Positions 57,498-64,000 of a stretch of 64,000 nt of DNA are shown piece by piece. Every line of letters starts with the position of its first letter. Position 1 is the first letter of the stretch. The translations under genes were made by a program, and so were the position numbers. The notes beneath the pieces were generated by a model, which saw only the letters and a program-made list of their open reading frames with translations, was not told where the DNA came from and did no database searches. Origin of the DNA: Pseudomonas kitaguniensis (GTDB lineage Bacteria > Pseudomonadota > Gammaproteobacteria > Pseudomonadales > Pseudomonadaceae); the NCBI RefSeq assembly GCF_009296165.1, contig NZ_VUAZ01000042.1, positions 1 through 64,000 on the forward strand, written 5' to 3'.

Positions 57498-57586
57498 TGT
57501 GGGAGGGGGCTTGCTCCCGATAGCGGTCTGTCAGCTACAACTGTGCTGACTGATCCATTGCCATCGGGAGCAAGCCCCCTCCCACA
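57498..57586. repeat. REPIN (inverted REP pair)
   Basis: Arm 1 begins TGTGGGAGGGGGCTTGCTCC and reads on to CGATAGC; arm 2 begins CCATCGGGAGCAAGCCCCCT and ends CCCACA at 57586. Between them lies an inner GTCAGC/GCTGAC stem. This is the classic P. fluorescens form and the clearest REPIN in the window. Confidence 0.9.
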
Positions 57587-57634
57587 TAAGGCCACTTCAT
57601 TGGGTCTCAAACTTCCACGCTGGCATGTCTGGCC

Positions 57635-59359
57635 TTAAGCAGGTTGCTGTTCTTGAAGCTGGCCACTCTCGATGCGCACATGGCGTCCATGGAAGCGCTT
57701 GAGGCTGCTGCGATGACCGACGCTGACGATGCTCAGCCCCGGCAATTCATCAATCAAGGCTTGATACAAAGTCGCTTCATCCTCTTCATCCATCGCTGAC
57801 GTGGCCTCGTCCATATACAGCCACTGAGGTGCAAACAGTAACGCGCGGGCGAAGGCCAGGCGCTGCTGCTCGCCTGGCGAGAGCATGCGTTGCCAGTGGT
57901 TGGCCTCATCAAGACGGCTGACCAGATGCGGCAAGCGGCAGGTTTCCAGTACCTGTGCATAACGTTGCGCCGGGTAAACGCTGTCGTCTTGTGGATAACT
58001 CAACACCGCCTTCAACGTACCAATCGGCAAGTAGGGCTTTTGCGGCAGGAACAGGTAACGTGCCGCAGGCAGGCGAATACTGCCGTGGCCCGCTGGCCAC
58101 AGATGGCCCATGGCGCGCAGCAAGGTACTTTTACCGCTGCCGGAACGCCCGCTGAGTATGACGCGCTGGCCCGGCTCCACGATCATCTCGGCGCCTGTGA
58201 GCAAGTGGCGGCCATCGGCCAGGTCCATGCCCAAGTCTTTCACCACCAGGCGCTCGCCCTCGGGGCGCACATCGATTGCCGGGGCGCGCTGCTCGTTTTC
58301 GCGCATGGCCTGCTGGAAGCTGAGCAGACGATCACTGGTCGCGCGCCAGCCGGCAAGCTCGGAGTACGCGCTGATAAACCAGCTGAAATTCTCCTGCACG
58401 TTGCCGAACGCCGAGTTGATCTGCATCAGCTCGCCCAGCTCGATCTTGCCGGTGAAGTAACGCGGTGCGGCGACGATAAACGGGAAGATGATCGCGATCT
58501 GGCTGTAGCCGGCGGTGAAAAAGGTCAGGCGCTTGGACACTTTCATGATGTCCCAAAAGTTGTGCCAGACCTTGCCGAAGCGCGCGCTCAGGCGCTGGTT
58601 TTCATTCGGCTCGCCGTTATACAAGGCGATGCTCTCGGCGTTCTCGCGCACACGCACCATCGAGAAACGCAAGTCCGCTTCAAAGCGTTGTTGTTGGTTG
58701 CTCAGGCCGATCAGGCGACGGCCAATCAGGTGCGTCAGCCAACTGCCGACGGCGGCGTAAAGCAATGCGCACCAGAACATGTAGCCGGGGATGGTGATGC
58801 CAAATACCTCGATGCTGCCCGATACACCCCACAGGATGATCGAGAACGACACCAGGCTGACCACGTTGCGCAGCAGCCCGAGCCCGAGGCTCAAGGTGCT
58901 GGAAGTGAAGGTATTGAGGTCTTCGGAAATCCGCTGGTCCGGGTTATCGGTATAACCGCCCTGCTCCAGCTGGTAGTAATTTTTGTCGGCAAGCCAGCGC
59001 GCAAAGTGCTTTTCGGTGAGCCAGGCACGCCAGCGGATCGTCAGCATTTGGGTCAGGTACAAACGGTACACCGCCCCCAAAATGGCCACCGCCGCGATAC
59101 CGCCAAAATAGCCGATCAACTGCCAGAAGGCGGCCGTGTCCTTTTTTTCCAGGGCGTTGTAGAAGTCTTTGTACCAATGGTTGATCCACACGGAGATCGC
59201 CACACTGAACAACGACAAGCCAATCACGGCCGCCAGCAGCAACCAGGCCTTGCCCTTCTCTTCGCTGCGCCAATAGGGTGTGATCATCGCCCAGGTTCGG
59301 CGAAAAAACTGCCCACGCACTGCGTCATTGACCGCGGAATACTCAGCGTTCTGATTCAT
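57635..59359 (-). CDS. ABC transporter fused permease/ATPase, SbmA/BacA-YddA type
   Basis: A 574-aa half-transporter. The SbmA/BacA-like membrane domain spans about 20-330 (TPYWRSEEKGKAWLLLAAVI, NWFYKD-like HWYKDFYNALEKKDTAAFW). The ATPase domain has Walker [11 protein letters not shown], signature LSPGEQQRLAFARALL and Walker B LYMDEATSAMDEED. Relatives import peptides, vitamin B12 or very-long-chain fatty-acid derivatives; YddA homologues are uncharacterised. No partner gene is adjacent. Confidence 0.85.
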   Translation of the reverse strand: MNQNAEYSAVNDAVRGQFFRRTWAMITPYWRSEEKGKAWLLLAAVIGLSLFSVAISVWINHWYKDFYNALEKKDTAAFWQLIGYFGGIAAVAILGAVYRLYLTQMLTIRWRAWLTEKHFARWLADKNYYQLEQGGYTDNPDQRISEDLNTFTSSTLSLGLGLLRNVVSLVSFSIILWGVSGSIEVFGITIPGYMFWCALLYAAVGSWLTHLIGRRLIGLSNQQQRFEADLRFSMVRVRENAESIALYNGEPNENQRLSARFGKVWHNFWDIMKVSKRLTFFTAGYSQIAIIFPFIVAAPRYFTGKIELGELMQINSAFGNVQENFSWFISAYSELAGWRATSDRLLSFQQAMRENEQRAPAIDVRPEGERLVVKDLGMDLADGRHLLTGAEMIVEPGQRVILSGRSGSGKSTLLRAMGHLWPAGHGSIRLPAARYLFLPQKPYLPIGTLKAVLSYPQDDSVYPAQRYAQVLETCRLPHLVSRLDEANHWQRMLSPGEQQRLAFARALLFAPQWLYMDEATSAMDEEDEATLYQALIDELPGLSIVSVGHRSSLKRFHGRHVRIESGQLQEQQPA

Positions 59360-59457
59360 TCTTCAGGCTCGATAGGGGAAATGACAGGCGTTGGAACCGA
59401 TCTTAAGCGATCGGTTCACGGCTCCGTGCAGCCTGAAGCAGTTCGTTCAACCGGCGT

Positions 59458-60018
59458 TCAGCGACGTACCGGGCGCTTCTGCAGCTTGCGTTGCAGGGTA
59501 CGCCGGTGCATGCCGAGGGCGCGCGCGGTGGCAGAGATATTGCCCTCGTGTTCGGTCAACACGCGCTGGATGTGCTCCCACTGCAAGCGGTCCACCGACA
59601 TCGGGTTTTCCGGCACCAGCGTGTCGAGGTCGGCGTGTTCGGACAGCAAGGCCGCCAGCACGTCGTCGGCATCCGCAGGTTTGCACAGGTAGTTGCAGGC
59701 GCCGCGCTTGATGGCTTCGACGGCGGTGGCAATGCTGGAATAACCGGTGAGGATTACCACGCGCATTTCCGGGTCGAGTTCCAGCAACTTGGGTAGCAAC
59801 ACCAGGCCGGAGTCGCCGTCCATTTTCAGGTCGAGCGCGGCGTAGTCCGGCAGATCGGCCTGGGCGATGGTCAGGCCTTCTTCGGCCGAGCCTGCGGTGC
59901 TCACGCGAAAGCCGCGACGGCTCATGGCGCGCGCCATGACGCGGGTAAAGGTGGCGTCGTCATCTACCAGCAACAGGTGCGGCAGTTCTTCGCCTTCGAC
60001 TTGGATCTCGTCACTCAT
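59458..60018 (-). CDS. roxR: Redox response regulator RoxR
   Basis: A 186-aa PrrA/RegA/ActR-type regulator. The receiver domain has acidic D19-D21 and the phosphorylated D63 (YAALDLKMDGDSG), with T and K in ILTGYSS and CKPAD. The C-terminal Fis-type HTH is NISATARALGMHRRTLQRKL. The start at 60018 (MSDEIQVEGEELPH) leaves out seven codons of open frame. Its start overlaps the roxS end. In P. aeruginosa RoxSR controls terminal oxidases and cyanide tolerance. Confidence 0.9.
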   Translation of the reverse strand: MSDEIQVEGEELPHLLLVDDDATFTRVMARAMSRRGFRVSTAGSAEEGLTIAQADLPDYAALDLKMDGDSGLVLLPKLLELDPEMRVVILTGYSSIATAVEAIKRGACNYLCKPADADDVLAALLSEHADLDTLVPENPMSVDRLQWEHIQRVLTEHEGNISATARALGMHRRTLQRKLQKRPVRR

Positions 60019-61273
60019 CGATATCTCCTCGTGCGACACGCGGCAGGCGCAGCTCGGTGAGCGTGCCGCCTTCCTCGTGACTATAGAGCTTCACTGAGCC
60101 GCCCGCGCGGGTCACGCTGGCCTTGCTCAAAAACAGGCCGAGGCCGAAGCCTTTGCCCTTGGTGGTAAAAAATGGCTTGCCGATTTGCTCGGCAATGGCC
60201 AACGGCACGCCCGCACCGTGGTCACGAATGCTGATGGTGACGTTTTCCGCGTCCCAGTCGAGCTGAACGCCGAGGCCTTCGGGGCAGGCGTCGGCGGCGT
60301 TGTTCAACAGGTTGAGCAGCGCTTGAGTCAGGTCCGGCGGCGGCGCCATGCGCGGCACGCTGCCCTGGCCCAGCAGGTGGAAACGGTAACTGGCCTCGGG
60401 GCGCATCAGGTGCCAGCGGTTCAAAGCCTCGTCGAGCCAGCGGGTCACGTCCTGCATTTCAACCGCCAGGCGGCGGTTGGCTTCGGCGGCGCGCACCAAC
60501 TGCTGCAAGGTCTGCTTGCACTGCTTGACCTGCTCCTGCAACACGCTGAGGTCATCTTGCAAAGCCGGGTCATGATGGTCCTGGGTCATTTCCTTGAGCA
60601 GTACGCTCATGGTCGCCAGCGGTGTGCCGAGTTCATGCGCGGCGCCGGCAGCTTGGGTGGCGACAGCCAGCAGTTGCTGGTCACGCAGGCCCTCTTCCCG
60701 GCGAATGGCGCGCAACTCTTCCTGACGGCGCAGCTCTTCGGCCATGCGCGCGGCGAAGAAGGTGATGACCGCAGCAGACAGCGCAAAGCTCAGCCACATC
60801 CCGTAGATCTGCAGGTTTTCGCGCGCGATGGGGAACGTTTGCAGCGGGTAGAAACGCGCCAGCAGCAGCGTGTACAGGGTCAGCGCGATGCCCGACAGCA
60901 CCACCGAATAGCGCCACGGCAAGGTCACGGCAGCGATGGTCAATGGCACCAGATAATAAGAAACAAAGGGGTTGGTGGAACCCCCTGAGAAATAAAGCAA
61001 CACACTGTGAATAAACAGATCGCAGGCCAGTTGCAGGGCGTATTCCAGTTCGGTCACAGGCCATGTGGTACGCAGCCGAATAGCCGTGAACACACACAGC
61101 ACCGTGGAGAAACCGAGGGTCACGCCAAGTGGCAGCCACGGCAGCGCCAGCAGGTCGAACCAATACGCGAGCCCGACGGAGCCGGCCTGTGCGGCCAGTA
61201 CCAGGGTGCGAATGAACGTCAGGCGCCAAAGGTTCTGGCGTGTGGCGGAAGTCAGTTTTACGGCGGCGAGCAT
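60011..61273 (-). CDS. roxS: Redox sensor histidine kinase RoxS
   Basis: A 420-aa membrane kinase of the RegB/PrrB type. It has six helices in about 20-175; the quinone-binding stretch FSGGSTNPFVSYYLVPLT (96-113) lies between two of them. The H-box is GAAHELGTPLATM with H213, and the redox-active cysteine position is C252 in EQVKQCKQTL. The ATPase domain has LLNLLNNAADA and GKGFGLGLFL. It senses the redox state of the quinone pool. The start is MLAAVKLTSATRQNLW at 61273. Confidence 0.9.
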   Translation of the reverse strand: MLAAVKLTSATRQNLWRLTFIRTLVLAAQAGSVGLAYWFDLLALPWLPLGVTLGFSTVLCVFTAIRLRTTWPVTELEYALQLACDLFIHSVLLYFSGGSTNPFVSYYLVPLTIAAVTLPWRYSVVLSGIALTLYTLLLARFYPLQTFPIARENLQIYGMWLSFALSAAVITFFAARMAEELRRQEELRAIRREEGLRDQQLLAVATQAAGAAHELGTPLATMSVLLKEMTQDHHDPALQDDLSVLQEQVKQCKQTLQQLVRAAEANRRLAVEMQDVTRWLDEALNRWHLMRPEASYRFHLLGQGSVPRMAPPPDLTQALLNLLNNAADACPEGLGVQLDWDAENVTISIRDHGAGVPLAIAEQIGKPFFTTKGKGFGLGLFLSKASVTRAGGSVKLYSHEEGGTLTELRLPRVARGDIDE

Positions 61274-61477
61274 GAGCTCTCCCGGTGAGCGCTGCAGGCG
61301 GATCGGCAGGAGTATAAACGAAGCGCCGCCTCGGGCATTGGGTGTGTGGCCCTTTGACGCAGGCCGGCAAACTACCGTTCGTCGGCGCCACGACAACCTG
61401 TAGTGAATGTGTAAACCCGAAGAACCCGACACTCCCGTCTACAGTCATACCCACTACGCATTCCTCAAGGAGCTTCC

Positions 61478-62188
61478 ATGTCTCGTTTCACTCGCACTGC
61501 AGCCGTTCTGACCCTCAGCGCAAGCGCCGTGGCCAGCCTTCCGGCCATGGCCGCCGATGCCTTGAATTACAACCAGATTTCCCTGCGCGCCGAGGTCAGC
61601 CAAGAAGTTGCCCGCGACAAGATGATCGTCACGCTGTACACCGAGTCGCAGAACAGCGACCCGGCCAAGCTCGCCGCCGAAATCACCACTACGATGAACA
61701 AGACGCTTGGCGAGGCCCGCGAAGTCAAAGGCGTGACCCTGCGCCAGGGCAGCCGCAACAGCTACCCGATCTACGACAACAAGAACCAGAAGATCACCGG
61801 CTGGCGTGAACGCGCCGAACTGCGCCTGGAAAGCGCGGACTTCCCGGCACTCTCCAAGCTCACCGGCGAGCTGCTGAATACCCTGAAAATGGAAAACATG
61901 GACTTCGCGATCGCCGACACCACACGCAAGGCCAGCGAAGATGCCTTGCTCAAGGAAGCGGTTGGCGCATTCAAGGCGCGCGCGCAATTGGCGACCGATG
62001 CGCTGGGCGGCAAGGGTTACAAGATCGTCAATCTGAACTTCAACACCAACGGCTACCCACAACCATTCGCCCGCGGCGGGATGATGCTGAAAGCCGCCAT
62101 GATGGATTCGGCGCCGACGCCGCAAGTGGAGGCAGGTACCAGCCAGGTGAGCATGAGCGCCGACGGGGTGATTGAAGTGCTGCAATAA
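61478..62188 (+). CDS. SIMPL-domain periplasmic protein
   Basis: A 236-aa exported protein of the DUF541/SIMPL family. The signal peptide is MSRFTRTAAVLTLSASAVAS, cleaved near AMA-ADAL. The family region covers about 25-235 (LRAEVSQEVARDKMIVTLYT and the C-terminal TPQVEAGTSQVSMSADGVIE). Homologues such as BP26 form large periplasmic rings and protect from oxidative stress in some bacteria; function here is unproven. It is divergent from roxS, which may share control with it. Confidence 0.85.
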   Translation: MSRFTRTAAVLTLSASAVASLPAMAADALNYNQISLRAEVSQEVARDKMIVTLYTESQNSDPAKLAAEITTTMNKTLGEAREVKGVTLRQGSRNSYPIYDNKNQKITGWRERAELRLESADFPALSKLTGELLNTLKMENMDFAIADTTRKASEDALLKEAVGAFKARAQLATDALGGKGYKIVNLNFNTNGYPQPFARGGMMLKAAMMDSAPTPQVEAGTSQVSMSADGVIEVLQ

Positions 62189-62201
62189 GGTTTTTTGCGA
62201 C

Positions 62202-62242
62202 ACAAAAGCGGCGCGACCTAAAGGTTTGCGCCGTTTTTTTGT
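62202..62242 (+). terminator. Rho-independent terminator after the SIMPL gene
   Basis: GCGGCGCGACC-TAAA-GGTTTGCGCC followed by GTTTTTTT; a stem with two mismatches. It lies 15 bases after the stop codon. Confidence 0.75.
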
Positions 62243-62581
62243 GCGCAGTTTATTGAAACGGACTTGGCTGAACCGCCGCCTGACACCTTTAATCCCCCAG
62301 CGCCTTCGACGCACTCTGCAACGTCCTCTTTTTATAACCACGGCACCTACAAAAAAGCGCCGCAGCGCATTAAAAGTGCTGGATGTCGCTACATGAAATT
62401 TTAACTAAGTGTACGACTGAACATTGAGCGATATGTCCGATGTTCGCGACTAAGCGTAGGCTTTTTTTCGAAGATTGTAGGGCAGCACTTATGAATTTTT
62501 TTGCAGCCTGGTGTGGAACCAGTCGCATTAACACGGCCACCCATCTGTCAGTAACGCATGATCACTAGAGTAGCTTACTCT

Positions 62582-62601
62582 TGTCATTTATATAAATGAC
62601 A
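62582..62601. promoter_or_regulatory. Perfect 20-bp palindrome, operator candidate
   Basis: TGTCATTTATATAAATGACA is completely self-complementary and AT-rich, 155 bases upstream of the effector-like gene start. It fits a dimeric repressor or activator site. I could not match it to a known consensus. Confidence 0.5.
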
Positions 62602-62755
62602 GCAGCGCGAACACTAATAAAGTGATGGCGAGATCATGAGGGGCTCAAACTAAAAATCACCCATTCACTCTGCGCTATAAAACCGTCGCGACCGTCGCTA
62701 TTACGTTGCACTGACCGACCCTCTTTATTATCCCCATGAGTAGAACGAGCTGACC

Positions 62756-64000
62756 ATGAATATAAGTCCGTCTTACCTATTACAACCGTTAGCAATACCC
62801 CTGCCACCTTCAATCGCCGAGCAATCGGGCTCAACTACCTCAACACCCTCTTTTGCACGTCACACGCGGTCCATTGACGCCTCAGCGCCTGGCCCCACGC
62901 ATGAGTCCGATGCGGCCAAGAACGTCATTTATGGGTCAACCACAGCCACGCCGCCCAACACCAACTTGACGCAAAAAGAGCGACTGCAACTGACCGAAGC
63001 ATACGCGGGTCGTATCGTGCAGCAGCTTGCCACCATAGAAAGCGGTAGCGAAGGCGAAAGCAATCTCAAATTCCAGCAAAGTCTTCAGTTCCTGCAGCCT
63101 GCGGGTTACTTCAGCGGTGGGGTATTGGCTGCAGGGTTCGACCCGCAGGAGAAAATCACGGTCACGCTCAACACCTATGTCGGCGTAGGGAGCCCGACGA
63201 CGCTGACCAACAGTGATAAACGTAGCTACTTTGCATGGGAAATTGCCGCGGGTGCGCTGGCGCACGATAAAGTACCGCGAGACGGTCCGATTAATTTCCA
63301 CTCCATGCATATCGAGCAAAAAGACAAACGCCGGATTGAGGACCTGGAGTCGGTGGGCAGCAAACTCCAGGACCATTGGGAAAATGAGGTATCCGAGCCC
63401 CTGCGGGATGTGTCGGGTGCATTGGCAAAGCGCTCGGGTAAAGCCGACGCGTATGTAGTACGGGGCACCTTGCAAAGCCTGCGTGACGACAAGGCCAGCT
63501 TTGAAAAACTGACACCTGGCAGTCGAGAAGCAATCAACCGCACACTTGATAAACTCGGCAATGTGGTCATTCCCAATATATTCGGCTACCCAATGGCCGG
63601 GTATGCCTTTGTGCCCGAGACCAACTACCACGGCGATTACGATCACCGCCCCAATAAAGGCCTGATGATTGATTTAAAGAATGGCACGGTCAATGAAATA
63701 CACGGTGATAAGGACTTTGCCAACTGGGCTAAAAACAACCGCAGTGCAATAGTGCGTAGTTTCAATGCCAGCGACCGGCAAGGCGGCAGAGACACACACT
63801 GGCCAAAGGCTGCGGATGTGCTCGACAACCTTATTATCGGTAACCTTGCCACCTACCGCGGGCGCTCCGGCCCCGTCTCCGATAAAGATGTACCGGTGTG
63901 GGAAACCTTCAACTATAGCCAATCACGCGATCCCGATTATTATTTAAACTTCGGTAACTTGAACACCGGCATTGCTGCCAGTTATCAGGCGGTCAACACC
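62756..64000 (+). CDS. Large effector/toxin-like protein of unknown function (3' end beyond the window)
   Basis: The frame opens at ATG 62756 (MNISPSYLLQPLAIPLPPSI) and stays open through 415 codons to the window edge. There is no Sec signal. The first 65 residues are Pro/Ser/Thr-rich and probably disordered, as in many secreted effectors; a folded region begins near NLTQKERLQLTEAYAGRIVQ. Motifs such as NYHGDYDHRPNKGLMIDLKN and TPGSREAINRTLDKLGNVVI do not give me a firm family. I think it belongs to the large Pseudomonas proteins annotated as dermonecrotic/membrane-targeting toxins (low certainty). Rare codons (ATA at least six times, TTA often) and the AT-rich leader suggest acquisition. It is missing from a simple ORF scan because it has no stop here. 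Confidence 0.6.
   Translation, partial: MNISPSYLLQPLAIPLPPSIAEQSGSTTSTPSFARHTRSIDASAPGPTHESDAAKNVIYGSTTATPPNTNLTQKERLQLTEAYAGRIVQQLATIESGSEGESNLKFQQSLQFLQPAGYFSGGVLAAGFDPQEKITVTLNTYVGVGSPTTLTNSDKRSYFAWEIAAGALAHDKVPRDGPINFHSMHIEQKDKRRIEDLESVGSKLQDHWENEVSEPLRDVSGALAKRSGKADAYVVRGTLQSLRDDKASFEKLTPGSREAINRTLDKLGNVVIPNIFGYPMAGYAFVPETNYHGDYDHRPNKGLMIDLKNGTVNEIHGDKDFANWAKNNRSAIVRSFNASDRQGGRDTHWPKAADVLDNLIIGNLATYRGRSGPVSDKDVPVWETFNYSQSRDPDYYLNFGNLNTGIAASYQAVNT

Larger units (their letters stand above)
57310..57634. other. Intergenic space with terminator and REP cluster
   Basis: No gene is seen. It contains the yhcB terminator (57326-57363), a single REP arm (57399-57426) and a full REPIN (57498-57586). 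Open frames here are REP read-through. Confidence 0.8.
62189..62755. other. AT-rich gene-free region upstream of the effector-like gene
   Basis: 567 bases without a credible gene. It holds the SIMPL terminator (62202-62242) and a perfect 20-bp palindrome (62582-62601). From about 62390 the base composition drops clearly below the rest of the window, with frequent TTT and AAA runs. The shift looks like the border of an acquired segment, though no integrase or repeat is seen. Confidence 0.7.

Noticed and set aside
57498-57586. Inverted repeat pair as a possible CRISPR or IS end
   Set aside because: Only two arms, inverted not direct, with a typical REP core; no spacers and no transposase.
62172-62396. 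Small plus-strand open frame after the SIMPL gene
   Set aside because: It starts inside the SIMPL gene in another frame and crosses its terminator.

Overview
The window is a stretch of a Pseudomonas chromosome, most likely from the P. fluorescens group. The evidence is the high-GC gene content, gene orders known from Pseudomonas (hisGDC-murA-mla, kds/lpt-rpoN-ptsN-rapZ-ptsO, fagA-fumC-orfX-sodA, pmbA/darP/tldD, mreBCD-maf-rng-yhdP, gatCAB, petABC-ssp, rplM-rpsI, roxSR) and several intergenic REP/REPIN palindromes of the kind this group carries. Almost everything is chromosomal housekeeping DNA; no integrase, IS element, rRNA, tRNA or CRISPR array was seen.

Layout: 1-388 is a noncoding left edge with a REP arm. 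389-8317 (minus) holds hisC, hisD, hisG, murA, a BolA-family gene and the Mla lipid-transport operon. 8614-15661 (plus) holds LPS synthesis/export (kdsD, kdsC, lptC, lptA, lptB) and the sigma-54/nitrogen-PTS block (rpoN, hpf, ptsN, rapZ, ptsO). 15699-19472 (minus) is an iron-starvation operon, fagA-fumC-orfX-sodA-ZIP transporter, behind a Fur-box-like sequence. 19621-32874 holds pmbA, darP, tldD, a nitrilase homologue, yhdP, rng, maf and mreDCB. 33085-36316 is gatCAB. 36461-39368 holds an RlpA-like lipoprotein, a CaCA antiporter with an apparent ATT start, a CMD-family protein and an AEC transporter. 39478-46006 is a complete galactarate catabolic cluster: GntR regulator, KdgD, dehydrogenase, MFS permease and GarD. 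46165-51057 holds sspB, sspA, petCBA, rpsI and rplM. 51306-62188 holds tas, a GlxA-like regulator, zapE, trpS, an alpha/beta hydrolase, yhcB, an SbmA/YddA-like ABC protein, roxR, roxS and a SIMPL-domain protein. After a 567-base AT-rich gap with a perfect 20-bp palindrome, a gene for a large unfamiliar protein, possibly a toxin/effector, starts at 62756 and runs off the right edge.

How the parts work together: envelope biogenesis dominates (MurA, Mla, Kds/Lpt, YhdP, MreBCD, RlpA). The iron-starvation operon replaces Fe-dependent enzymes with fumarase C and Mn-SOD and adds a ZIP metal importer. The galactarate cluster converts the sugar acid to 2-oxoglutarate in three steps.

Four conserved genes (tldD, rng, gatA, trpS) are each broken by a small indel. 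Each indel looks like a base lost from a short homopolymer run, and restoring the bases recovers full family length. Two of these genes (trpS, gatA) should be essential, so sequence errors are more likely than real pseudogenes.
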